Assembly (NCBI GenBank): GCA_039621445.1
Contig: CP154955.1
Coordinates: 40,060,426 to 40,124,425 of the forward strand
Direction: 5' to 3'
Length of the DNA stretch: 64,000 nucleotides
From: Euglena gracilis
Taxonomy: Eukaryota > Euglenida > Euglenophyceae > Euglenales
Translations under genes and position numbers: made by a program
Shown: in pieces, positions 10,643 through 18,119 of the stretch
How positions within the stretch are numbered: position 1 is the first letter of the stretch
How the letters are laid out: each line of letters begins with the position of its first letter
Notes under the pieces: model-generated
What the model saw: the letters and a program-made list of their open reading frames with translations, nothing else
The model's database searches: none
Told to the model about the DNA's origin: nothing

Positions 10643-11374
10643 TTAGTCCTTGAGTCGCTTGGCAGCCTTAAGCTTCAGCCTTCTCCTTCTCCGCTTCCAA
10701 CTGGTCGTCTCCTTCATCACTCTCGACTTGGATTCGTCCGCACTTGGGTCAGCCACATCCTTCTTCGGTACTTCCCAGTTGAACGGTTCTTCCTCGTCGG
10801 TGGACTCGCATCTGACCTTTGACAGCTCCTTCAGGCTTGCTTCTTGCACTGCATCACCAGCATGTACACCTGTGGCATGCACAGCTTGAGCATCTTCTCC
10901 ATCACCACTTCTGGCATGCAACGGGTCCCCATGACCCATCTGTACATCACCACATTCACCTTCATCAACTTGAATGTCACCATGTCCAGGGCTGTAATGC
11001 CCGATGCTGGCATCGCACACCTCAGCATTCCTTGACTTGTCATGTTCAGCATGCACAACTTGGACATCTCTGCAAGGCTCATGAACGCTTTGTGTAGGGG
11101 GGGCCCTGCCCTGGCCCCCACTTGGTCTTTGCCATTGGCAGAATTGACATCTGCAGCTTTTTCTGTAGCAATTCTTGTACTCTCCTGCCAGCATGAATCC
11201 TTCCCTTTCAGCAACCTTCAGCGCCCAGGGGCCACAGACATTTGTGGGGTCTTTTCCCAGATACTTGACACACTGCCTCAAATTTTCCTTGTCAATCTGC
11301 TCCTCCCTGCGCCTTGATTCCTCAATCAGCCAATTCATTGTGCCAAACCTTCCCAAAACCACAGCAAGAAACAA
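10643..11374 (-). CDS. Array-unit ORF, copy 1 (unknown function)
   Basis: The frame gives 243 residues, about 225 from the first convincing ATG (MNWLIEESRRREEQIDKE). I do not recognise a family. It has a charged helical N-terminus, a middle rich in His, Gly and Asp (HGDIQVDEGECGDVQMGHGD), an acidic patch STDEEEPFNWEVPKK, and a strongly basic tail KRRRRRLKLKAAKRLKD that looks like a nuclear localisation or nucleic-acid binding segment. It is nearly identical to the frame one unit to the left, differing by a handful of residues, so conservation may reflect recent duplication rather than selection. It could be an accessory gene of the retrotransposon or passenger sequence. Confidence 0.45.
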   Translation of the reverse strand: MFLAVVLGRFGTMNWLIEESRRREEQIDKENLRQCVKYLGKDPTNVCGPWALKVAEREGFMLAGEYKNCYRKSCRCQFCQWQRPSGGQGRAPPTQSVHEPCRDVQVVHAEHDKSRNAEVCDASIGHYSPGHGDIQVDEGECGDVQMGHGDPLHARSGDGEDAQAVHATGVHAGDAVQEASLKELSKVRCESTDEEEPFNWEVPKKDVADPSADESKSRVMKETTSWKRRRRRLKLKAAKRLKD

Positions 11375-11808
11375 ACCAGAAGTAAAAGCCCCAAAGGGTT
11401 CATACTGCTTGCCACCTGCACAAAGTTACAGATGACAGATTGTGGAATGTACAAATTAGGAATCTCTGGCTTGGCTCTGCTTAATTCTGCTGCACATCTG
11501 GGAGCGAATCCCACACCCATCACATTAACCCTCCACTGAAAAAGACCGAGGGGGGTACTGCAAGATGTGATGGGCAGGCTTTCCGGGTCCAACGGCTGTT
11601 GGTGGAAAGCCTGCCGTAAATCCAAGATGGAAAACTTCATGTTTCCACCTTGTTTTACCAGGAGGTCTTCAATTACGGGAAGGGGGTAGGACACACGCCT
11701 AGTTTGACTGTTAGGCCCCCGCATGTCCACTTCTCCCCTCCATTCGCCTCCTTTTTTCGGCACCACAAATGTTACGGACAGCCATTCCGAAACTGTTCCC
11801 TTGGGCAA
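11335..11808 (-). pseudogene. Reverse transcriptase fingers/palm fragment, truncated by the repeat array
   Basis: The same frame as the protease continues past one TGA. RT motifs are clear: VTFVVPKKGGEWRGEVDMR, then VSYPLPVIEDLL, motif A FSILDLRQAFHQQPL and motif B GLFQWRVNVMGVGFAP. The expected motif C (Y-x-D-D), which holds two catalytic aspartates, never appears. After about 11515 the sequence belongs to the tandem array and the remaining 50 residues are array-derived. The protein cannot be an active polymerase as written. The missing palm could be lost, or removed by splicing of the array as an intron; I see no evidence that settles this. Confidence 0.8.
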
Positions 11809-12930
11809 TCACTCAACAAATTTCTGGTCCCACCATTCCTGTGTGACCTTTTTGTGAGCCTCAAATCTTTCACCGTGTAAGACAAAAGGTTTTTGCCTTG
11901 TGGGTACAGCCCCCTCCTTCAGTGGAATCTGGGCGTAACCATAAGGTCCCCGAACGGGAGGGTCAGGGGGTACCTCCGTACCCAACACCTCCCCTTCAAA
12001 ATCCTGAAACATTTTGTCCCGAAACGCCACAACCCTGGGGTCCTCCCTCTCACCCGAGTCGTGAGCCTGGATTATGGCATTCACTGTCTTGTCCTCGGCT
12101 GGCGACTCGGTGAGATGCTTGGCTATGGTATGCAATTCCTTCTTACCAAGGAATTTTGGTTGCATATCAAAGCCTTGCAAGGGTAGGTGCAAATTCATTT
12201 TTTGCAGGTCCAACCACACCTTTTCATTTTCGGGGGACTCCGTGGTTGGTGCGTTTTCAGGGGATTCTCCGAAGTCAGAAACCACAACCCCAATTCTTTT
12301 TTGTGAATTGGGTTTTTTCTTCCCCTTATGGGATTTCCTTTTCTGATTTTTTGTATCCCACCCGTACAAGAAAGTCAGATTAGGGTTGTCAAAAACCAAA
12401 GCTTTATGGTGTGGGAACACACCCAAACCACGTTCGGCTAACCATGGAAATGATAATATAGCATCTACCTCAATATCCTTGAGGTACAAGGCCTGGGTGC
12501 CCCCCTGCCCCGTACCCCTACGTTGAAAACCCAACTCCAATTTGATACACTGGTCGCCCCCCAAAACACATTGGCCGTTGGCAGCCACCAGCCGAATTAG
12601 CATTCGCGGTGACTTGGCCAAATGTTTTGGAACGATGGACCTTTTGACCAGGTTCACCTGGGCTCCCGTGTCCACCAAAACTTTGAGCTGCTTAGTATCC
12701 CCGTTAGGGAGATACTTCTGTGATAGCATCAAAAGTTGCAGCTCGTTTTCAATGGGCAACACCTGATTAACCTTCAAGGTGTTGGCCAAATGACAACAAC
12801 GGTCCGGAATTTCCCATTCCTCAAAATCCCGGTCTGGAATTTCCCATTCCTCAAAATCCTGGGAATTTTGGGAAATTTCTGTGGGCTGCCCCCCCAGAAT
12901 ATCCCCAGCACTTAGGAGATAATCTATCAC
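11809..12930 (-). CDS. Aspartic protease and start of reverse transcriptase
   Basis: Near residue 90 the motif VLVDTGAQVNLVKRS is the retropepsin active site (D-T-G), followed by the second-lobe segment LKDIEVDAILSFPWL. The N-terminus holds a perfect tandem repeat of ten residues, DFEEWEIPDR, encoded near 12800-12860. The last 60 residues (YAQIPLKEGAVPTRQKPF) correspond to the region just before RT fingers. The frame overlaps the methyltransferase end by four bases with no ATG nearby. Translation would need a minus-one shift from the methyltransferase frame (ATA CCC CCC TGG TGA is the local text), reinitiation, or a separate message. It closes at a TGA (11809-11811) and RT continues in the same frame immediately after. 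Confidence 0.8.
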   Translation of the reverse strand: MIDYLLSAGDILGGQPTEISQNSQDFEEWEIPDRDFEEWEIPDRCCHLANTLKVNQVLPIENELQLLMLSQKYLPNGDTKQLKVLVDTGAQVNLVKRSIVPKHLAKSPRMLIRLVAANGQCVLGGDQCIKLELGFQRRGTGQGGTQALYLKDIEVDAILSFPWLAERGLGVFPHHKALVFDNPNLTFLYGWDTKNQKRKSHKGKKKPNSQKRIGVVVSDFGESPENAPTTESPENEKVWLDLQKMNLHLPLQGFDMQPKFLGKKELHTIAKHLTESPAEDKTVNAIIQAHDSGEREDPRVVAFRDKMFQDFEGEVLGTEVPPDPPVRGPYGYAQIPLKEGAVPTRQKPFVLHGERFEAHKKVTQEWWDQKFVE

Positions 12931-13664
12931 CAGGGGGGTATCCGTCCTTTTTGTCGGGGGGTAAACTTCATTTTTCTGCCCCCCAACAATTCACGGTGCC
13001 GGAGCTGCCCATTGTCCCCCATCACCAGGTTAGGACACGATTCGCCATCACACAACACCGACCGTAATTGTGAAATGGCTGGGCTGCACCAGAAACGTGT
13101 GGGCTTTTTATAACCCCAATCCGAAAACTGACAATAATCAATATCGATATAGGGCAGGTTTTTCACCACCTCCCTATTTCGCAAAAGACCAGTGCGGGGG
13201 TTCTCCAACCACCACAACTTGGGCTGAAAATAATTTATAATTTCCAGGGCTTTCTCTACCAGGGCATCCGCCTGGGAGAAATCCCTTGGCCTGTGGTTAT
13301 AAGCTGTGGAATAAATATTACAGGGGGGACTAGTGGCAATAACCTCAAAAAATCCAACCGGGTATCGCCTGTAGTCCCAGGTTAAAATGTCTGTGTGGGG
13401 GTGGAAGTCCGTCCAAGGAGCATTTTCGATTGACAAAATTTCATACCCCCGTTCTGCCAACCGCCTCCCTACTGAACCCGTGCCAGCGAATAAGTCTAAT
13501 GCCTGAGGTCGCTGGGCTGATGGTAGGGGGTTGGGCTGTGGCAAGTTTGAATGCAAAACGGGAACCCTTGAACATTTTCCTTCCCTCCAGGAGTATCGGG
13601 TCCGATTCAAAAAGCTGGGGGGCTGATCCGAAGAATGTTTTTCACCACACCCTGAATCAGCCAT
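12927..13664 (-). CDS. C5-cytosine DNA methyltransferase carried by the retrotransposon
   Basis: The 245-residue protein starts at ATG 13664. It carries the ordered motifs of S-adenosylmethionine-dependent C5-cytosine methyltransferases: motif I ALDLFAGTGSVG (about residue 55), an acidic ribose-contact position in LSIENAPW, motif IV ATSPPCNIYS with the putative catalytic Cys, motif VI LWWLENPRTG (ENP rather than the usual ENV), and a motif VIII-like KKPTRFW. It is shorter than most enzymes of the family and has no evident target-recognition domain, a layout I associate with small phage and giant-virus type enzymes. It lies between Gag and protease in its own frame, and its TGA overlaps the start of the protease frame. 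Unlike Gag, RT and integrase, it has no internal break. Methylation of element or host DNA is an inference. Confidence 0.85.
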   Translation of the reverse strand: MADSGCGEKHSSDQPPSFLNRTRYSWREGKCSRVPVLHSNLPQPNPLPSAQRPQALDLFAGTGSVGRRLAERGYEILSIENAPWTDFHPHTDILTWDYRRYPVGFFEVIATSPPCNIYSTAYNHRPRDFSQADALVEKALEIINYFQPKLWWLENPRTGLLRNREVVKNLPYIDIDYCQFSDWGYKKPTRFWCSPAISQLRSVLCDGESCPNLVMGDNGQLRHRELLGGRKMKFTPRQKGRIPPW

Positions 13665-13701
13665 AAAATCCTGTACAGCCCAGTTTTTTGAATCAGAAAA
13701 T

Positions 13702-14769
13702 TTACACCGTTTTCCTCACAGGGGGGAGAGACGCGGCCATGGGCAGCCCCCCCCTTCTCAAACTGCCCCTGGCCCCCCTATTCGGCCCCAGGCGGAGAAG
13801 AGGTGGGCAGACCCCCCTTTGACCATGCACCCCCCTTGCCCGAGGAAATTCGCTGAGTGGCTGGCTGCCCTTTACCCTTGGGCTGCCCCTTGCCTTTTCC
13901 ATTGTTTTGCCAAAATTCCCTAGATTTAGCAAGGGCCTCATTAGCAGTTTATCACACTCATAAAAATAACGTCCACCCTCCCCACAGTTGAAGCATGGGT
14001 ATGGCGACCTGCCCCGACCCGATGCCTGTGGGGTCCAGGTCTGCCCCCCCTTGCCTTGCCGGGCTGGGGGAGTTGGACTTTGGGTTCGTGGCCATGAAGC
14101 TGCTGCTGGCCGCGAAGACGAAGAAGGGGACCTGCCCCGCGGGGCTGGCTGGGCTGGCCCCTTATCTCCCTTTGGAGCTGGCTGTGGGGCAGATTTTGAG
14201 GTGTGACCCTGCCCCCCAGCTGCTGGTGTTGAAACGGATGTTGAGGACACCGGGGGGGTCTGGCCTTTTTCCAACACCTGTATTTTCCCTGAGCCTTTTG
14301 TTGTCGATTTGCTGAATAATCTGGGAAAATTGTGCTGATTCAAAGCTAAATCCTGCTTCCCCCGAAGAGCTAACTTGCCCTCGGCAAAAGCAAACATTTC
14401 CTCAACGGTCATTAGTTGCTCCACCAATTCAACGTTGAGCAAATTTTCCATTCCCTGCAATTTCCTTCCATTTACGGCTGTTAATTTCAGTGCCTCCTCC
14501 GAAGAACTGAAATAAATAAGACAAATGGCACCAGGGTTTTTGATAACCACTTTCCGTGGATCAATCTCCCCAATGATCTGGCTCACACTCCTTTTAATCC
14601 CATGCACCGTGGGATTTGGTATCCCTGTGAGCCTGACAATGGGTTGTTTACGGGCTCGGTTATCCTCCTCTTCTATGCAAAACTTGCTTAAAAAAGGAGG
14701 AATTCTTTCCAAAATAATCTCCGAGCCTCCCCGGCTGTGGCATCCTTCACATGGTGCCAGGCACTGCAA
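13702..14769 (-). CDS. Gag, RRM-like domain and zinc knuckle segment
   Basis: Residues 45-120 read like an RNA-recognition motif: a first strand IVRLTGIP, helix, a strand KNPGAICLIYFSS in the RNP1 position, a helix EEALKLTAVNG and a last strand LNVELV. A Ser/Pro/Gly-rich basic linker follows. Near residue 265 the knuckle CFNCGEGGRYFYEC has the C-x2-C-x4-x-x4-C spacing of a retroviral zinc knuckle, but Arg stands where His is expected. The tail is Gly/Arg/Pro-rich. Roles in packaging element RNA are inferred from the domain types and position. It ends 37 bp before the methyltransferase ATG and is in another frame from it. The RRM call is by eye and is the less certain part. Confidence 0.65.
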   Translation of the reverse strand: MQCLAPCEGCHSRGGSEIILERIPPFLSKFCIEEEDNRARKQPIVRLTGIPNPTVHGIKRSVSQIIGEIDPRKVVIKNPGAICLIYFSSSEEALKLTAVNGRKLQGMENLLNVELVEQLMTVEEMFAFAEGKLALRGKQDLALNQHNFPRLFSKSTTKGSGKIQVLEKGQTPPVSSTSVSTPAAGGQGHTSKSAPQPAPKGDKGPAQPAPRGRSPSSSSRPAAASWPRTQSPTPPARQGKGGQTWTPQASGRGRSPYPCFNCGEGGRYFYECDKLLMRPLLNLGNFGKTMEKARGSPRVKGSQPLSEFPRARGVHGQRGVCPPLLRLGPNRGARGSLRRGGLPMAASLPPVRKTV

Positions 14770-16142
14770 AATTTAATCCAAAATTCTTGCAGATCAGCCC
14801 GGGTTATTTTTCCTTCGTTAACCATAGTTACCTCCTGCCATATTTTCCGAGCCGTCAGCCCCTTACTCGAGGCATAACGGTTCTGGAATTGGGCTAATAT
14901 GGTGGGGTAACTTAGTTTAGCTCCATTCAACCGATAGAGCCTTATTTCGTCCCTTAATCTGGGTCCTAAACTCGCCTCAAAAACCTGCAGCTTTTGCAAA
15001 TCAGAATACGGTTTCCCTGATGTCAACCTGTCCCAGTAAAGATTCCAATCTACTTCAAAATCTTGCCAGGAAATGCTGCCCGATTCATCAAAATAGGGCT
15101 TAGCACCTCCCTGCAAAATTTCAAAAGCTACTGGGTCACCGATAAAAGGAAAACCCAACCCGTTACCTGGGTTGGCTGCAGCCCCCCCTGTCCCGATAGG
15201 CCTAATCGAGAAAGCAGGGGCTGCAGAAACATGTGGAGGGACACACAATGACACAGAAGAAACCACTGCCGTGTCTTGCATATCCTCCAAAACAAATCCC
15301 TCCTCAATAACTAAGGGAGGGGAAATGTTTAAAACTGCTGATTTATTTTCAGAAATAATCTGATCTGAAAAAGCTGGGTCAGCACTGGGCACCGTGCTGG
15401 CCAGTGAGCTGGAAGGCTGCCCCAGGGGCTGCTGCTGTCCAGCCGACAGCAGGCCCAGCCCCCTTGGCAGCCCGTGAGCAGGCTGCGGCTGGCCTGCTGG
15501 CTGGCCAGGCTGCTGGGCCAGCTGGACACTGGGCCGCTGGGCCAGCTGCTGCCCAGGCTGTGGCAGCTCAACAGATTGCAGGGGCTGCTGGCTGCCCTGC
15601 CGCAGCCCCCACACGTCAGAAATAATTTGCAAAACCCCTCTCGGTTCTGCAGTTGGGTGTATGGGTCCATTTTTTCGTAAATCCTGCAGCACTTTCTGTA
15701 ACTCGAAAGTGTTCCCCCCAACTTTTGCAAGTCCCTGCCTTATTTCCTCCACCAGCCCACCAAATTTTTTCTCCTGGGAAAAAATCTGCTGATTAACACT
15801 CTGAAAATTCTGCTGACAATCCGTCAACAGTTTTTGCATTTCTGAATGTCGTTTCCCTACTTCATCTGAAATATTCTGGTGCAGTTTTTGAATACCCCCA
15901 CCAAAACCATGGAGGGCCGTATTCATCGCTGAATTTTGTTCACCCAGCTGGCGAACATAATCAGCAAACTGCTGGAGCTGCTGGGCCTGGCCCTGTACCG
16001 TACTACGCAACGATACAAGATCAGCCTGAACTTCAACGATTTTGGCAGCGATGACGGCCAGCTCCTGGAGAGTTTCTGCCTCCCCCCCCCTGAGCTGGCT
16101 GGGCGGCTTTAAAATTCTCAGCAAACCGCTGAAAATTTTCAA
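14688..16142 (-). CDS. Gag, coiled-coil and capsid-like segment
   Basis: This 484-residue frame continues Gag after a frame change at the G-run on the minus strand near 16082-16091. Residues 25-170 are strongly helical with repeated Gln and Leu positions (for example EVQADLVSLRSTVQ), consistent with a coiled coil. A Gln/Pro-rich linker follows. The C-terminal 120 residues contain DWNLYWDRLTSG, LGPRLRDEIRLYRLNGA and ILAQFQNRYASS, which fit the retrotransposon Gag capsid fold (W and L-R positions). The frame ends at a T-run near 14695, beyond which the protein continues in another frame. Both breaks sit at homopolymers, so they are either recent inactivating indels, programmed shifts, or sequencing errors. 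The sequence alone does not separate these. Confidence 0.75.
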   Translation of the reverse strand: MKIFSGLLRILKPPSQLRGGEAETLQELAVIAAKIVEVQADLVSLRSTVQGQAQQLQQFADYVRQLGEQNSAMNTALHGFGGGIQKLHQNISDEVGKRHSEMQKLLTDCQQNFQSVNQQIFSQEKKFGGLVEEIRQGLAKVGGNTFELQKVLQDLRKNGPIHPTAEPRGVLQIISDVWGLRQGSQQPLQSVELPQPGQQLAQRPSVQLAQQPGQPAGQPQPAHGLPRGLGLLSAGQQQPLGQPSSSLASTVPSADPAFSDQIISENKSAVLNISPPLVIEEGFVLEDMQDTAVVSSVSLCVPPHVSAAPAFSIRPIGTGGAAANPGNGLGFPFIGDPVAFEILQGGAKPYFDESGSISWQDFEVDWNLYWDRLTSGKPYSDLQKLQVFEASLGPRLRDEIRLYRLNGAKLSYPTILAQFQNRYASSKGLTARKIWQEVTMVNEGKITRADLQEFWIKFCSAWHHVKDATAGEARRLFWKEFLLF

Positions 16143-16221
16143 GCACGAGGTCCTTAATTGGTAAAACAGCCACCTGATTTTGCACCTGCTTAAAAATTTC
16201 CTGTGGCAGGCTGTCCAAAAT

Positions 16222-17982
16222 TCATAAAAATTCCTGCCTCAGGGCCAAAAACTGATCACGGCTCGAAGAAAACTGCTGGGCCAGTTTTTCCTCAAAACTT
16301 TTTCCCTGCCCGACAAAAAGTTCAAGTGCCTGTGCGTCAATTTTTTGCACAGAAATTTGCACCTGGGCCTGACATTTTTTCTCAAAAAGTTCAAAAATAT
16401 TCAGGCAGTCAGCCCTGGCCGTTCCTTCGATTCGTGCAGCCATGTGCTCCATCAGGTGGATGTCGACAGCGGGGGGTTGTTGCTGCTGCTGCTGCTGCAG
16501 AACCCACTCTTCGTTGGCTTTTCCCAAAGCCAATACCCGAAAAGTCAGGTGCTGCACAGTCCACTGGAGGTCTCTGTTACTTTGTAAAAATTGCCCCCAG
16601 AGGTCTTCAAATCCCTGATTTTGTGACTCCCCCCTGGGGGTGGCTTCAGAACTTTCATAGGCTGGGGGTTGGACCTCCTCCTCACCCCCCTCGATGAAAA
16701 TATGAGGAGGCTGGGGGGCTGCAGCAGCTTGCTGAACTTCATCACTTCCTGGTGATGAAGCTGGTGTTCGGGGTCGCCGAGCAGAAGTAGAGCTGGGCTG
16801 GTCCTTCGGGTTTTCCTCTGCCCCCTCGACTTCTGCTCTGACCCGTTCGCTGCTGTCCCAGTTATTATTATTTAAGCCCAGCACATTGACCTGTGCTTGC
16901 TTTTCAAAGAAAACTGGGCTGGGGTTATCACCCCCCTGCCCTGCCAAGGCACTTGCCGTTTCCTTCGCCAGCCCATCTACCTGGGATGGTTGGGAAAACT
17001 GCAAAAGTGCCACCGGCTCTTGGGCTGGTGTTGAAAAAACTGGTTGAGCTGGAGGCAAAGGCAATGCAAAAGCGGGTAATGATGGCAGATTCCCTAAACT
17101 TTGCACCCATGAAAAGTCTGGGAGAGGTTGCAACTCAGGCAGCACAAAACCGTACCCCATATTTTGCAAAGGCAAAACCCCTGAAAAAGGCTCTGGAAAA
17201 CACGGTTGGTTGGAAATGACAACCTGGCCATCCCCACCCTGAAATTCCAACATCTGTCCCATATTTGTGGGGGTTCTGAGCCCAGCCAAACTGGTTTCGG
17301 GTCCCAACTCCTTGTGCCCCGAAACTCCAATCGTCAGATTTGCCATCTGAGATTGGGCCATTGGCTGATCATCAAAGAAAACATTCTGAGCAGGGATTTC
17401 CAACCCAAAATTTCCGACAGATGGCTGAAGGATCAACCTCTGCTTACCATGTTTCACACCCGTGCTGCCATGTCCCCCGGCAGCACTGGGGTGAAGCGGA
17501 AACCCCCGCCCCGGGCCAGTTTCCGGCGTAGGATCGTTTTTTGGCTCCTCGAGCCGACATGTGTCGGAAATTTTTTCCCATTCTGCACCCCCCTGTGGCC
17601 GAAACTGGGCCATCATTTCCAAGGAAGAACTTCCCAGTGGACCCTCCCTGACCCCTGAGGGGGGTTTCACTGGGATCTCCAAGGGGGGTGCCTTTGGGGT
17701 TTCAACCCCTCCCTGCTCAGCTGAACCAGTGAGACCCAACACCCCCCACTGGGTGTCATTTCTCACAGTTTCTGGGCCAAAAGGGGGGTTTTGGGGTGAA
17801 ATTTGGCCTGTGGTTGCCTGAGTTGAGGAATCCCACCCCCCTGCCCCTTTTCTCACAGATGAGGCGGGGGGAAGGCAAACCTCACCTTCTTCAATTGATT
17901 GATTGCTTTCAATTTGTGGACTTTCCATTTGCAAATGTAATTCCAAATTCAATTCTTGAATGTAATTGATTGTAATTGCCAC
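16222..17982 (-). CDS. Gag, N-terminal segment
   Basis: The frame covers up to 586 residues. It is open without a stop from about 18096, but the first ATG is at 17926-17928 (starting MESPQIESNQ), so that is the likelier start. No family domain is recognisable in the first 400 residues, which are acidic and rich in Pro, Gln and Ser. A glutamine run encoded by CAG repeats lies at 16480-16500. The C-terminal part is helical, with heptad-like spacing, around the motif VQKIDAQALELFVGQ. The frame closes at a TGA (16222-16224), after which the same frame stays open and Gag-like for about 45 codons (SLPQEIFKQVQNQVAVLP). The stop therefore interrupts one longer protein. Identity as Gag comes from position after the LTR and from the downstream capsid and zinc-knuckle segments. 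Confidence 0.75.
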   Translation of the reverse strand: MAITINYIQELNLELHLQMESPQIESNQSIEEGEVCLPPASSVRKGAGGWDSSTQATTGQISPQNPPFGPETVRNDTQWGVLGLTGSAEQGGVETPKAPPLEIPVKPPSGVREGPLGSSSLEMMAQFRPQGGAEWEKISDTCRLEEPKNDPTPETGPGRGFPLHPSAAGGHGSTGVKHGKQRLILQPSVGNFGLEIPAQNVFFDDQPMAQSQMANLTIGVSGHKELGPETSLAGLRTPTNMGQMLEFQGGDGQVVISNQPCFPEPFSGVLPLQNMGYGFVLPELQPLPDFSWVQSLGNLPSLPAFALPLPPAQPVFSTPAQEPVALLQFSQPSQVDGLAKETASALAGQGGDNPSPVFFEKQAQVNVLGLNNNNWDSSERVRAEVEGAEENPKDQPSSTSARRPRTPASSPGSDEVQQAAAAPQPPHIFIEGGEEEVQPPAYESSEATPRGESQNQGFEDLWGQFLQSNRDLQWTVQHLTFRVLALGKANEEWVLQQQQQQQPPAVDIHLMEHMAARIEGTARADCLNIFELFEKKCQAQVQISVQKIDAQALELFVGQGKSFEEKLAQQFSSSRDQFLALRQEFL

Positions 17983-18100
17983 AACAAATGCAATGGTGTG
18001 AAAGGTAAAGAGGAAAACCCTGTGAAGAGAATATGATTTTGATGCCCCTGATGGGCAGTTAAATTTAGGATTGAGTGCGCTGATTCCTAAGCGCTCTCAA

Positions 18101-18118
18101 GTCCCAAATTCTAGCCCA
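18101..18118 (-). promoter_or_regulatory. Candidate tRNA primer-binding site
   Basis: One base inside the LTR end, the minus strand reads TGGGCTAGAATTTGGGAC, starting with the TGG expected to pair with a tRNA CCA tail. The GGGACTTGA text straddling its end resembles a T-arm complement. It is not the common initiator-methionine site, and I cannot name the tRNA. The same bases lie at 667-684 in the left copy. Confidence 0.35.
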
Positions 18119-18119
18119 T

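Larger units (their letters stand above)
5930..11515 (-). repeat. Tandem array inserted in the reverse transcriptase gene
   Basis: The marker text CTTAGTCCTTGAGTCGCTTGG recurs near 6537, 9351 and 10643; the last two are 1291 bp apart and almost identical. A diverged or rearranged unit fills 6900-8350. Each unit ends on the plus side with the text at 11455-11514 (through GAGCGAATCCCACAC), which is reverse transcriptase sequence at the rightmost junction. The duplicated unit thus includes about 60 bp of RT. Each unit also carries one minus-strand ORF and, in the spacer, repeated GCAATCATCCCAGAAGATG-like text with G-runs (for example 6361-6412). Confidence 0.85.
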
